Shown: positions 20,401 to 29,772 of the stretch, piece by piece | Layout: the number at the start of each line of letters is the position of its first letter | Numbering within the stretch: the stretch's first letter is position 1 | From: Amoebophrya sp. A120 | Taxonomy: Eukaryota > Sar > Dinophyceae > Syndiniales > Amoebophryaceae | Direction of reading: 5' to 3' | DNA length: 33,946 nucleotides | Assembly: GCA_905178155.1 (NCBI GenBank) | Contig: CAJINV010000023.1 | Span: forward strand, 136,471-170,416 | Notes under the pieces: model-generated | Told to the model about the DNA's origin: nothing | What the model saw: only the letters and a program-made list of their open reading frames with translations | Databases searched by the model: none | Translations under genes and position numbers: made by a program

Positions 20401-23400
20401 GGAGCAGCTTGATCGTGAGGATGATGGTGGCGCTTTTGCATGACAAATTCATGTAAATACGGTTGAGAGTGTAACGATTGAGAACCCCATACGACTCACA
20501 AATTGATTGGGGGCAGGTCTTCCTGGCGGCCCAGGTCACACGGCGCAAATGGTTCCTGCAGCGAGCCCAGCAACTGGAACAACTGCAGGACGAAGCAGAG
20601 GAGCGACACGCAGTTGCGGAGAGCAGCGGAAGTGGCACAGCTGCAAGTAGCACAGGTGCAACTTCGTCCCTCACCGCAGAAGCAGCTGCCGGCTTAAAGG
20701 CGGACTTAGAGTCCCCGCGGGCACTGCAAACCGGTCTGCGCGCTTTGCTGCGGAAGAGGCTGCAAAGCTTCCACCCAAATGTCCTCCTGGGCTGGGTGGC
20801 GCTGCATCAGGAGGCCGCGCTCACCATGAACGACCCCAATGAAATATTCTACTTCGGTACCGAGGCCCTGATGGACATCGCAAACAGCATCTGCCTCGAC
20901 CACGGTGCATTCAACGGGCGGTGGCCTTTGGTCATAGTGCCGAACACGCTTCTCGGGATCATCCCTGGTCGCAAAATGTCCCTCGTCGCGCCGGGAGACG
21001 AAACTGCAACGGGCAGTATGTTGAGCAAGCACAAGCAGGGGAGCACAAGCACTTTCATCGCCGCTCCTACTTTATCTTCTTTGTCCAAAAAGACCGAAAT
21101 AAGAACCTCTTCCGCGGTCGGGGGCACGACGTCGAGTGCGTCTGCGAATGGTGCGAAAATTCTGTCCGCGACAGAGCGAGAAGAAGCAGAGTTTTTTCAA
21201 CGCCACAAGATCGAAGCGGACGAAAATATGCCCAAGATGGGGCTCGAGCTCATTGGCCTGTGGAATGCCGCCAAGGGGGCCATGGAAACGAAAATGCAGT
21301 CCGCGGAGGTATCAACTGCAAACACGTCTGGGTCTGGAAAGGTTGAACCTGTATTGCGTGTTTCGCATATCTATGGAAATCTGTATTGCATAAGCAGCAA
21401 AAAATGATAAAGCAACACACTTGCGGCATGCAAAAGCACAATTTGTAATGCGTTCTGTGCATGAGAAAGCGTTTGAAAAAAAAATTGTAATGCTGCACTG
21501 CACTTAAAGGCACAGCCAATCATGACCACTCAGCATTTCAAGTTTCAGACCCAGACTGACATACTTGCACTTGATAGGAGGATGACTTTTACCAGAGTGA
21601 CCTAGTCGCGAAGCTGTTGGAGTATGCTGTTCCATATCGTGTGCAAAAGTATCGTACTCGTATTGCAATCATGCATTACAAATCATCTTGCCAAGGCAAA
21701 TCAGCATTACAAATGTTATTTCTCATGCTCAGGAAATTTGTAAATGCATTTATACGAGTGCGATACTTTTGCAATGCATACTCCAGCTACTTCTTCGGAC
21801 GGAACGAGGAAAGTGTCGGCATTGCAGAAACTCTTACAGGAGGAAAAACGACAGGCACGGTCACAGAACCAAGCAACTAGTCCAGTACGCATTGCAAAAG
21901 TAGTTAGTAGTACCGGTGGAATTGTGTTCATGATTAGATAGGAGTTGTAGCTGCACTAGGATCGAAGCGAAGCTGGCATAAATACAATTCTTGGCAAGGA
22001 AAAAATGTGAATTTGCAATGCTGAGTGAAAAAGGCAAAGTATGAAGCCAGATCTTCCTCTGTATCTGAAATTTAAATGTGACCACACCTCAAGAACAATT
22101 CCACTTCAAACGCGATTCACTTTTGCACAGCATAACCATCAAACGTCGTGCACAGCGATGTAATGAAATCGGGTCAGCTGCTCCTCACCGCGGTGCGGCG
22201 GTTTTTTCAGAAATTTTTCGCTATCTATTGTGAGGCAAAATCCCCAATCCCCATATCGAACAGGCGTGCTTTTCAAAATTTGTGATGCTGATTTGTGGCC
22301 ACAGGCACAGCTCAAGTCTGTCTTGCAAGAGAACAAAGCCAGGGCTTCCGCTGCATTTCGCAGGCGATTTGTAGTAAGGCTGCTATGCTACTAGGGCAGA
22401 CGTCTGCCGTGCTAATTACCTACCCCAAGCCACCCCGACCCCTTTCCGGGCTTTGTATCTGTCTGCAGTCCTCCACCGCAAGACAAATCCGATCTGTGTA
22501 CGCAAATCCTGCGTCACAGATTTCCATTTCGATATGGAGAGGGGCGATTTTTCCATTTAATACTATCGGCGCCGTCTACATGCTGCCCGGAACGCAGAGT
22601 GGGGTTCAAAACCGGGTGAGGCTATCCTGCGCGCGTTTGCTAAACGGCAACCACCAGTGCGCCGTTGGTTGCATGATCCCCGGCCAGGCGCAGGCGTCGG
22701 GCGCCAGCAACCTGAGTCACAACTTCGGGCTCTTCTACGACCTCATACAGACGACACAGCCGTCGTCTGGCTCCCGGGATCAACATCATGAGGAAGCGCA
22801 TTACAATATCCTGAGTAAAAACGTACCCACAGCAGAGTCAAGATGGAAAATCTGCTAGACAAATCGGCCAACTTTGCTTGTTTCGCATGACAAATTTGGA
22901 CGCGTAGTGTAGTGCTGTTTGAGCTAGTTAAGCAGCATTACAGATCTAGTCTCTCATGCTGATTGGAGCATGACAAATTTCAAAACACCCTTAGAAAATG
23001 CTTCTCATGGGGCTCCGCATGACAAACATTTTAAGCATGCAGATTTGCATGACAACTATGGTGTGGGTACGTTTTTACTCAGGATATACAAATACAAATT
23101 CGAGTTTCCGCTAGTTGACGTCACGATAGGGTCGACCATGTGGACGCGGCAGAAGGTATGACAGTGCACAACTCCCCCTCCCCCTCATTTGTATTGCATC
23201 CACAGCAACACAAGCATCAGCAAGCATGCCGGTTCTGCATGACAGATTTGTATTGGAGTATAGTGCTATTTGGGCTACCAGAACTTGTCATGCAAACAGT
23301 GCCAGGAGGCAATGGCTGAATTAGGTATTTTGCGTGACAAAGAGGGGGAGGGGGAGTTGTGCACTGTCATAGAAGGAGCCCATGGGCAACCCCGCGAACG

Positions 23401-23426
23401 GCAATGTGTTTCAGCTGGTGGGGTGA
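14419..23426 (+). CDS. Large glycosyltransferase-like secretory protein, 24 exons separated by introners (predicted 1254 aa)
   Basis: ATG 14419, TGA 23424-23426. Exons: 14419-14884, 15132-15173, 15509-15595, 15840-15932, 16194-16281, 16431-16463, 16581-16633, 16848-16911, 17243-17282, 17444-17509, 17664-17879, 18143-18221, 18405-18665, 18931-18975, 19131-19738, 19899-19989, 20216-20242, 20497-21309, 21582-21634, 21786-21885, 22140-22225, 22568-22806, 23092-23156, 23377-23426; total 3765 nt in one frame. The N-terminus MQLKSFALLTAAYLVPTCVL is a signal peptide or anchor. Residues about 450-560 begin CLWVTVCGHFRSFLFNAWNL, and RTRPDL lies at 778-783. A GHxRSF start plus an RxRPD motif resembles putative DXD-type glycosyltransferases; this match is from memory and moderate. 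Later exons include MNDPNEIFYFGTEALMDIAN. Ser/Gly/Thr-rich inserts pad the core. It probably acts in the ER or Golgi lumen. The frame and exon chain are much surer than the enzymatic call. Confidence 0.8.
14885..15126 (+). mobile_element. Introner J1
   Basis: It begins TACGAGAGTGCACAA and ends TTGTGTACTTCCATA. It aligns along much of its length with J2 but is diverged. Flanks CGAGG/CGAAA match at 3 of 5 positions. Removal joins LGEG to REVPKAELAKTG. Confidence 0.75.
15174..15503 (-). mobile_element. Introner F1 (inverted relative to F2/F3)
   Basis: It begins TATTATAAGTAAAAATG and ends TTTTTCCCCAGGATA. Its reverse complement aligns with F3, so it sits in the opposite orientation. Flanks GAGGC/AGAGC have decayed. 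Removal joins AKTGRL to ELLPTTSPARLGAIRQQ. Confidence 0.75.
15596..15834 (+). mobile_element. Introner C1
   Basis: It begins TATGGTGTTCTCAAACGTTA and ends AACAGTTGAGAATCCCATA, with about 50-bp arms. Perfect target repeat CGCCT. No sliding of the junction within the repeat gives GT-AG, GC-AG or AT-AC. Confidence 0.93.
15933..16188 (+). mobile_element. Introner C2
   Basis: It begins TATGGGAGTCTCAAATCGG and ends ACTTGAGAACTCGTCCATA. Perfect target repeat CGAGT. Removal joins KHQSTE to YSLNWNRVFTAEDTK. Confidence 0.93.
16282..16425 (+). mobile_element. Introner B1
   Basis: It begins TATCCAGTGCAAAAAAATCG and ends CGACACTTTTGCACTGGATA. Perfect target repeat GCACT; 144 bp. Confidence 0.93.
16464..16575 (+). 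mobile_element. Introner H1, shortest (112 bp)
   Basis: It begins TATGCCCTGAAAATTAA and ends TTAATTTTCACGGAATA, with CCATCCCCATC continuing the arms. Perfect target repeat TCGAA. The interior is little more than the two arms and two TTTGTCATGC motifs. Confidence 0.92.
16634..16842 (+). mobile_element. Introner I1
   Basis: It begins TATCCAAGAAAAAAACTGTG and ends CACAGTTTTTTTTTTGCATA. Perfect target repeat AAGTA. Confidence 0.92.
16912..17237 (+). mobile_element. Introner E1
   Basis: It begins TATCGCGAGGAGAAATCCCC and ends GGGGCTTTTCATTCTGATA. Flanks CGGTA/CAGTA match at 4 of 5. The long C-run/G-run arms resemble E2 and E3. Confidence 0.88.
17283..17438 (+). mobile_element. Introner B2
   Basis: It begins TATGCACTGCAAAAGTATCG and ends CGATACTTTTGCAGTGCATA, perfect 20-bp arms. 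Flanks GGTGG/GGCGG match at 4 of 5. One sliding choice allows GT-AG. Confidence 0.93.
17510..17658 (+). mobile_element. Introner B3
   Basis: It begins TATCCTGTGCAAAAGTACCG and ends ACTTCTTTTGCAATTCATA. Perfect target repeat AACTG. Confidence 0.92.
17880..18137 (+). mobile_element. Introner A1
   Basis: It begins TATGCGTCGCAAATATGTCT and ends AGACATATTTGCATTTGATA; the arms continue with GGGTCTG/CAGACCC. Perfect target repeat AGGCT. Confidence 0.93.
18222..18399 (+). mobile_element. Introner B4
   Basis: It begins TATCATCTGCAAAAGCATCG and ends CATGCTTTTGCAAGGCATA. Flanks CTCGG/GTCGG match at 4 of 5. Removal fuses SAPPPSVSV to NRAKSAG, leading into the GHFRSF exon. Confidence 0.9.
18666..18925 (+). 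mobile_element. Introner A2
   Basis: It begins TATGGATTGCAAATATGTCT and ends AGACATTTTTGCAGTTGATA. Perfect target repeat CGTAT. Removal joins RIQNAV to FSNTNFFYVVVDLEN. Confidence 0.93.
18976..19125 (+). mobile_element. Introner B5
   Basis: It begins TATCCTGTGCAAAAGTATCG and ends AATGCTTTTGCAATTCATA. Perfect target repeat GAATC. Confidence 0.93.
19739..19893 (+). mobile_element. Introner B6
   Basis: It begins TATGCAATGCAAAAGCATCG and ends CGATACTTTTGCACAGGATA. Perfect target repeat CGCTG. Removal joins PFEHSL to ERWLPGPFPPDWPVS. Confidence 0.93.
19990..20210 (+). mobile_element. Introner D1
   Basis: It begins TATCGCAAGAAAAAAGTGTT and ends AACACTTTTTTCTCACGATA; the arms continue with ACAGTTACAC. 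Perfect target repeat CTTGC. Nearly identical ends to D2 in the next gene. Confidence 0.93.
20243..20491 (+). mobile_element. Introner C3
   Basis: It begins TATGGCGTTCTCAACTGTTA and ends TAACGATTGAGAACCCCATA. Perfect target repeat CGACT. Removal joins RPDLVYD to SQIDWGQVFLAAQ. Confidence 0.93.
21310..21576 (+). mobile_element. Introner A3
   Basis: It begins TATCAACTGCAAACACGTCT and ends ACATACTTGCACTTGATA. Perfect target repeat GGAGG, one of the few duplications whose sequence also permits a GT-AG reading. Confidence 0.92.
21635..21780 (+). mobile_element. Introner B7
   Basis: It begins TATCGTGTGCAAAAGTATCG and ends CGATACTTTTGCAATGCATA. Flanks TTCCA/CTCCA match at 4 of 5. Confidence 0.92.
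21886..22134 (+). mobile_element. Introner B8 (diverged)
   Basis: It begins TACGCATTGCAAAAGTAGTT and ends ATTCACTTTTGCACAGCATA. Flanks TCCAG/ACCAT share only CCA in place, so the exact border is uncertain by a base or two; the frame still restores SQNQATSP to NVVHSDVMKSGQLL. Confidence 0.75.
22226..22562 (+). mobile_element. Introner E2
   Basis: It begins TATTGTGAGGCAAAATCCCC and ends GATTTTTCCATTTAATA. Perfect target repeat CTATC. Removal joins QKFFAI to GAVYMLPGTQ. Longest member in this gene (337 bp). Confidence 0.92.
22807..23086 (+). mobile_element. Introner F2
   Basis: It begins TATCCTGAGTAAAAACGTAC and ends GTACGTTTTTACTCAGGATA; perfect arms continue with CCACA. Perfect target repeat TACAA. 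Confidence 0.94.
23157..23371 (+). mobile_element. Introner J2
   Basis: It begins TATGACAGTGCACAACTCCC and ends GGGAGTTGTGCACTGTCATA; the perfect arms extend to 30 bp. Perfect target repeat GAAGG, which allows GT-AG. Removal joins TMWTRQK to EPMGNPANGNVFQLVG and the stop. Confidence 0.94.
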
Positions 23427-24412
23427 AGTTGCAGTTGCTCAGACGTGGTATTCGGAGCACTACTTCGGAATAATATGCAGGTTCTTCCGGGTAGTACATC
23501 CATGTGGTCGTCGTCGATTTCGTGCTGCGGAAATAAGTTCTTCGTCGATATGGACCACCAACATTTCCGTCGTTTATGTAAGTAGCAAGCTCTAGTAGAT
23601 CTACGTTCTTCTTTTTCATCTTCTCTCCTTTGCGGACGCCAGCGCGGACGTGGAAGTTGTGGTATGCAAAATGCGCAACCGCATCCAGCTAACTCGTACG
23701 CAACTGTACTGCAATTATACTGAAGTGGTTGTAGTTCATGTGCTTATGCATACGCATCGTTCTTCAATTTGAATCATGTTCTGCACACGGCGCACAACGT
23801 TTCCTGCATCCTGACTACATGATACGTCTATCTTCAAAACGAACGTGACAGCACTAAAGCGGCTGCGTGATATGAGGATAAAAAATAATGCCTGCTAGCT
23901 AATATGACGCTGGCTCTTGCGGTTCGAACCAGATGCGGACTGGTTGCTCAATTGCAATGTGTTTTCTTCATCTGTCTGTAATTAATACTACAAGAAAGGC
24001 TCGAGCTCGACACACGCGCGGAGCCGGAGTTGCTTTGCATAAAGACAAGAAAAGCATCGCAGCTCTCCTTGTTGATCACAATTGCAACTTTTTCCGGTCC
24101 ACCTCCAAGCGACTTTTTTATTTTTTTCTTGCTTTCGAAGACGCAATGGATCACGATCACCAGGACAGCCTCGTCCTTGCAGCTGGATCTGCTCCTGCTT
24201 AGCAAACTTGATTAGCTTGCAGAATTATCGCAACCGTCATATTTATAAAGACGAAAAAACCTAGCGCTACTTCATCCTTCGTTTGCCATCTACTTTTTTG
24301 TTGGATATTTCCAGGGCGATGGCGCCACAAAAATTTTCATAAAGCACCAAGGCTAGAGCCGGCGACAAGAAGAGGCAGATAGTACTTTCTTCACCTTGCG
24401 CAACTTCACCTC
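23427..24412. other. Intergenic spacer between the two glycosyltransferase-type genes
   Basis: No gene is supported. Short open frames on both strands (for example 23275-23619 minus, overlapping J2) have no motif. No introner-type borders are seen, in sharp contrast to the flanking coding regions. Confidence 0.55.
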
Positions 24413-27400
24413 ATGGAGGCGGGGAGCGGCAGTCCCGGCCAAGGCCTAATATGGGCCCCTCTGGACCAGAACGGCAAACATTTCATGCTCGAGGTTGTCA
24501 CTTTCGTGCGCTTCGAGCTCGTTCCCTTCGTCTGCAGCGCGATCGTCGTGCTGATTTCAATTCTAGCACTCTGCTGCACAACAACCGATGGTGGAGGAGA
24601 TGGTACGACTAGAGGTTGCTCGTTTTTCATCTTTTCCTTGTGCAGGAGAAGCGCAAGAAGCGCAGCACCGGTTCGCGGGGGCGAAAGCCCGCAGAAAAAT
24701 ACCTCGGCAACATCGTCCTCCTGCAGCGACTTTTTTCTAGCGACGATTTTCTCTTTCAAATCTTCGAGAGTCTACGAAGAGGTACCTGACGCAGTGGCGC
24801 TCGTCGGAAAGCCTGCGGGTGATGTTGATCATGCTGCACATCATCAAGAGCCGCAGGCAAGCGGAGCACGACTTGTAGACCACAGCAAGAACCGGCGGAA
24901 CCGTGAGGACATCGAACTGACACATCAGAGCGAAATAGCGAAGGAACAGGACGACGACGACGACGTCGATAGTGGCGGGCGGAGTCGAAGCGGGGACGTC
25001 GAGGCAGATGAAGTAGCACGACTGCAGCGAGAGCGACCCCAGCAGCACAACTACTACTGCACGCAAACTACTTCTATCAAGCGACGAAAGCTTCTCAAAG
25101 TGACGCTTACCCTGTCCGTACTCGCATTTGCCTGCTACGTCGTCTTCTCTTCCACCGAGCTCATGTTCCTCCTATGCATGGCAAATTATATGTCTGGGTC
25201 TGGAAGAGGACAAGTTTGTCATGCACATTTTCCCTGAGTCGTGATGTCTGTGATGTATGCCTTAGCATCTTCACATATTTTTTGAGTGCTTGTCGATGCG
25301 CATCCCGCATGACAAGTGTTCTCTGCGCGTAGCCAATACAATATATTGACTCCCCTTGCTGCCCATGCAATACAGGTTTTTCTAGCATCCCAATGCAGCA
25401 TCACAAGTTCTTGCACTCTTCCAGACATCCAGGGATTTTTGCAGATGATACCTCCCGCGGGTGTACAAGGTTCGCTTCGGGGACGCGGAAACTTTTCCCA
25501 CCGTGCCGGAGCGCTGGCGGGAGTGTACGGCTATCAAATGTAAAAATGTCTGGGTCTGGAAGATTGCAACTTGTGACGCTGTCTCTGCATTCTAAAAAAA
25601 TCTGTATTGCATGATAGATCAGCTAGCAAGAGGGGTCCAGCTCCAGTTTGTGCTACACGGAAAGGGCATTTCTCATGCGGGATAGCATCAGAAAGCCCAC
25701 TAAAAATCTGTGATGCCAGGTTATGCATTACAGGCGTCATGGGTCATGTAAAATCTGCATGACAAGTCTGGCATTCTTCCAGACCCAGACACTTTTGCAT
25801 TTGATAACGGCAGTGGAAGAGCAAGAACGCACCAGCAGGAGCACAGGAGGAATTTTGGATAGTGGAAGCAGGCGACACAGTCCCAGCAGCACAAAGAAAT
25901 GGCGGTGGGATCCCGAGACCGTCGTGGGCCCGCTCGGGAAGCTTATGGATAGTAAAAATGTCTGGGTCTCCTGGAAGATTAGCACTTGTAATGCCAGCTT
26001 CCCATGCCTAGAGCTAGAAAATCTGTATTGCATAATCAACAAAAGTCGCAGCCGCTTTTGTCATGCAAAAACGCAGTTTCTCATGCGGATTGCCCATGGG
26101 AAAGCGATTTGGGAAGGTGTCATGCCGGACTGCATTCGGAAGTGTTTTCATCATGCACATTTTAGCATCACAAGTTTCCAGACCCAGACATTTTTGCATT
26201 TGATAAAGTTGAAGAAGCCACCATTGTGGATCTTCGTAAACGACAGCAACTACGGCATCGGAAAGAAGATATGCAAGCAAACGGCGCCCGGTGTGAACCT
26301 GATAGTCAAGAAGTGTCTCGAAAGCTTCGAGCGGCACCTCCGGCCGCATTTCGAATTTGTGTACCTGAACGAGAAAAACATCACCAAGTTTCTCGATTTC
26401 GGAGACGGCCCGGGACTGCTGCCCCGGTGGCACGAGAGCCTCCCCGAGGGAGCGCAATACGCGGACTTTGCCTCGCTCTCGTTGCAGTACCGGTACGGGG
26501 GTGCCTACGTGGACTGGGACGTGCTGCTACTGAACAATATCAACCCGTATTGGGATCTGTTAGAGCACTTCGAAACAGTGTTGATCGGCCCCACCAGCGT
26601 GCGTGGGTACGGCACAGCCTACGACGAGCACGGGCTGATCCTTTCCCTATTGTGAGGAAAAATCCCCCCTCCCCACGTTACCAAAGCGGGACACTTTTGA
26701 AAATTTGTAATGCTGATTCGTGACCGCAATCGTCTCTGTATTGCAAGAAGGCAAATCAACAAACCCTGCCGCGTTCTCCCAGCAATTTGCAGTGCTGTAT
26801 GGCCTACAGAGGACGCGCCTGCCTCGCTAGGTGCCTACACCGAAACGCCCTTACTCAGGTTCTGTATCTACCTGCAGTCCTCCATTGCATGACAAAGCAG
26901 ATCTGTGTACACAAATTCCGCATCACAGATTTCCATTTCGATGTGGGGAGGGGGGATTTTTCCTTTTGATATTCCCGCCCCCGGAGTCTGTGGGCGGAGT
27001 CCAGCTTGCGGCTGATATCAACTGGAAAAGTGTCTGGGTCTGGAAACTTGTAATGCTTGGCTGGGAATAGTGAATGCTGATGCTCTGTAATGCACAACCT
27101 TGCATGAGAAAGGTCTGCGCCGCTTAGTGTTGCGCTTCACGCATGACGAACTGCGTTTTTGCATGACAGGCAAGAGGCCCTTTTCCTGCTCATGCATCAC
27201 AGATTTGAGAGTCATGCCAGAGAAGCATGACAAACGTGCACTCTTCCAGACCCTGACCCAGACTACATTTTTGCAATGCATAGCTGATGCTCCAATCCTA
27301 CGCGGACTATGTGAAGATATCAAATGTAAAAATGTCTGGGTCTGGAAACTTGTACTGCTAAAAGTGAATGATAGACGCACTGCAATACGCAGCTATGCAT

Positions 27401-29304
27401 GACAAATTTTTTGGCTGCTATGTCTTACGTATTCCGCATGGCAGACTGCGTTTTTGCATGACAGGCAAGAGAACCTTTTCGTGCCTATGCAACACAGATT
27501 CTCGAGTCATGCCAGACAAGCATGGCAAACTTGCATTCTTCCAGACCCAGACACTTTTACAATCCATAGAAGAGCCACCCCGACAATCTGCGCAGGTTCT
27601 CGAGGCAGGAAGTCATGGACAGCTTGGCAACGCCAACGTCGAGGGGAGCATCGGTGGCAGCTTCGTCCTCATCTGCGACGAGTGCTAGTAGTAAGATCCC
27701 TAGCGGTAGTACTAGTACGATGGAGAAAAAACACGATGCTGATGATCCCACCAAGGTTTTGAAGCAACTCGGGCAACATTTCACGCTGTCCAAATACTGG
27801 GAAGTCACGCACAACGGTGTTGTTGCCAGACAAAACCACTGCAGCTTCGTCCGACTGTTATCGCAAGAAAAAAGTGTTACAGTTACACATTGTGTTGCAG
27901 AACACGCATGAGAGGCAACCTCTGTCATGCACGAAATGCTTTCAAACCTTATTTCACACGTGTTTTCCCGTAGGATTTCTGCAATGCAAGTTTTCTCTCT
28001 CATGCAGAGAAATTTGTGTTGCTGGATTGACAACAAATGTGTAACTGTAACACTTTTTTCGTGGGATAACTGTACATGGGAAGTCAGTACACACCGGGAG
28101 GTTTCGCGAAGAACCTGTGCGTACCCACTGCAAAAATGTCTGGGTCTGTAAGAATGCCAGACTTGTCAACATGCAGGTTTTCCATGACCCATGAGGTCTG
28201 GTATGTAGGACAGAGCATGGCAGATTCTGTGAAATGAGTTCTACCATGCCTATCCTGCATGAAGAGAAGCTGCCTCTTGGTTAGGTCAAAAGTGGGCAGC
28301 TTTCGGCATCATGCGTCGCAGATTTTTACAGATTCAGATTTAGCATGACAACTTGCTTTGTTCCAGACCCAGACACTTTTGCATTTGATAGTGCGAAATC
28401 GACGTCGCGACCGACTTCGACCTGGTTCGCCGAATCTATGCTAGCGCGATGCTGAATGACCTGCGACTAGTGCATTTGTCGTATGCGAAGTTTTATCAAC
28501 TGCAAACATGTCTGGGTCTGGAAACTTGTCAACATGCAAGTCTGTCAGTAATGAGTGCACTTTAATAGTTGGCCAATCATGACAAGTTTTTGAGCTCCTG
28601 CCTGTTGCGTACTTGTTACGCTTACGCATGGGGGGATCCGCATTTTCGTGACAGACAAAAGTATCTCACTCTCCCCGTGCCTAAGCGTCAACACATAGTT
28701 AAGAGTCATGCCAGACACAGACTAGCAAGACAGATTTCGCACTCTTCCGGACCCAGACATATTTGCAACGCATAGCTTCGCGTTTTATGACGAGCCGAAA
28801 CGGAACCGGTGCGCCATCCCCAGTCTGCAACAATGTCCACTGGTCGATATGTTGCGGGCGTTTTCCCGAAACGAAATTGTGGACGCAAAGAGGATCTTCG
28901 ATACGATGTTGAGAAGCAGTAGTACAAAAAAGGAGCTTTCGTCTCCAGATACATCAACAACTGGCGCTGATGTCTCAAGGACCACTGGAGCTGCTATTTC
29001 AACATCTGCTGTTGCTGACGAAGTGGTCCAGATTGAGCTTGCGGGCGAAGTAGACGAGAAGCGGTGGCTCTTCGACGGCAAAGACAACGCCGGCGTCCGA
29101 ACCTGGCTGGTGCAGTACAACGGGCAGGCACGACCTGGAAGTGCTGCTGTATCAGAAGGGACAGCAGCAACATCAAGCGGAAATATCAAGTTTTCCCGAG
29201 AGGCCAAGCACGCAACTAGCGATATCAGCGCCGGCATCCTAGCCCCGAGTGCAGCGCAAATCGCCAAGAAAAAACTGCAAGAAGAAATTTGCCAGTTGAA
29301 GTAA
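24413..29304 (+). CDS. Membrane-anchored DXD glycosyltransferase (capsule-synthesis/GT32-like), 10 exons, predicted 809 aa
   Basis: ATG 24413, TAA 29302-29304. Exons: 24413-25172, 25456-25531, 25812-25943, 26211-26647, 26977-27015, 27288-27317, 27574-27858, 28074-28121, 28396-28493, 28780-29304; total 2430 nt in one frame. Hydrophobic segments lie at about residues 28-54 and 226-250; the second fits a type II Golgi anchor before the catalytic part. The domain begins WIFVNDSNYG near residue 330, continues IVKKCLESFERHL and EFVYLNEKNITKFL, and reaches YGGAYVDWD with the DXD at 424-426, which in this family binds the metal and nucleotide sugar. This order matches capsule-polysaccharide-synthesis and GT32-type enzymes. 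MGSQYTPGGFAKNLC and a Ser/Thr-rich C-terminal part follow. The acceptor is unknown. Part of exon 1 shows better codon character in other frames (see findings). Confidence 0.85.
25173..25450 (+). mobile_element. Introner A4
   Basis: It begins TATGCATGGCAAATTATATG and ends AGGGATTTTTGCAGATGATA. Perfect target repeat CCTCC. Removal joins STELMFLP to RVYKVRFGDAETF. Confidence 0.92.
25532..25806 (+). mobile_element. Introner A5
   Basis: It begins TATCAAATGTAAAAATGTCT and ends AGACACTTTTGCATTTGATA. Perfect target repeat ACGGC. Confidence 0.94.
25944..26205 (+). mobile_element. Introner A6
   Basis: It begins TATGGATAGTAAAAATGTCT and ends AGACATTTTTGCATTTGATA. Flanks AAGCT/AAGTT match at 4 of 5. 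Removal joins VVGPLGKL to KKPPLWIFVND at the start of the catalytic domain. Confidence 0.92.
26648..26971 (+). mobile_element. Introner E3
   Basis: It begins TATTGTGAGGAAAAATCCCC and ends GGGGATTTTTCCTTTTGATA. Perfect target repeat TTCCC. Removal joins EHGLILSR to PRSLWAESSLRL. Confidence 0.93.
27016..27282 (+). mobile_element. Introner A7
   Basis: It begins TATCAACTGGAAAAGTGTCT and ends CTACATTTTTGCAATGCATA. Perfect target repeat GCTGA. Removal joins ESSLRL to MLQSYADYVK. Confidence 0.93.
27318..27568 (+). mobile_element. Introner A8
   Basis: It begins TATCAAATGTAAAAATGTCT and ends AGACACTTTTACAATCCATA. Perfect target repeat GAAGA. Only 30 nt of exon separates it from A7. Confidence 0.93.
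27859..28068 (+). mobile_element. Introner D2
   Basis: It begins TATCGCAAGAAAAAAGTGTT and ends AACACTTTTTTCGTGGGATA. Perfect target repeat ACTGT. Removal joins HCSFVRL to YMGSQYTPGGF. Confidence 0.93.
28122..28390 (+). mobile_element. Introner A9
   Basis: It begins TACCCACTGCAAAAATGTCT and ends AGACACTTTTGCATTTGATA. Perfect target repeat GTGCG. Confidence 0.92.
28494..28774 (+). mobile_element. Introner A10
   Basis: It begins TATCAACTGCAAACATGTCT and ends AGACATATTTGCAACGCATA. Flanks AGTTT/GCTTC match poorly, so the junction is fixed mainly by frame (HLSYAKF to AFYDEPKRNR). Confidence 0.85.
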
Positions 29305-29772
29305 GGCGAAAACCGAGTGAGCAAATAGAGGACCAAAAACTAGAAGATTACCACCATGCAATAGAAGGATGACATTCATATTCAATTTTTGGAACAGACG
29401 AGAAGCAGTCTCGTCGGTCTCTGTGCTGCCCCATGTTCATTATTGGACACTTCTGCTCAGTATTACCATGATCCGCTTTTGCAAGCGTCTCATCGTTTCC
29501 GGTGCGGTGTGGGCAAATGAGAGCAAGATCGGCATGCGGAAGTTTTGTTTATACGGATGCAATTCTCTTTGTCCTCATGCAGTTTTTATGTACACACAGG
29601 TACTTCTATCGGCATGGCTTTTTTTTGGAGGGATTCTTAAGTGCTATCCTTTGTTGCGGTGGCTCCATATCTATTGATGGGAACTACAGCTGCGTAGCAT
29701 GTCACAAAACTAGCAAGTACTTAATTAATACTACAGTGACAAGATGAAGGCCCATGCAAACCGTGGGAGGTC
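29305..29772. other. Spacer after the glycosyltransferase gene
   Basis: A 102-codon ATG frame at 29369-29677 encodes a hydrophobic, aromatic-rich sequence without a recognised motif. I do not regard it as established. No introner borders are seen. Confidence 0.45.

Noticed and set aside
21782-21880. Gene 1 ending at a TAG at 21878 in the frame reading SSYFFGRNEES
   Set aside because: Removing B7 with one 5-bp repeat puts the exon in another frame (PATSSDGTRKVSALQKLL), which stays open to B8 and fits the total length.
23910-23935. GGTTCGAACC resembling a tRNA T-arm
   Set aside because: No acceptor, D or anticodon stems can be folded at the correct distance upstream.
29369-29677. A 102-codon hydrophobic ORF after gene 2
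   Set aside because: No recognised motif and poor third-position preference; it may be a chance frame in the 3' flank.
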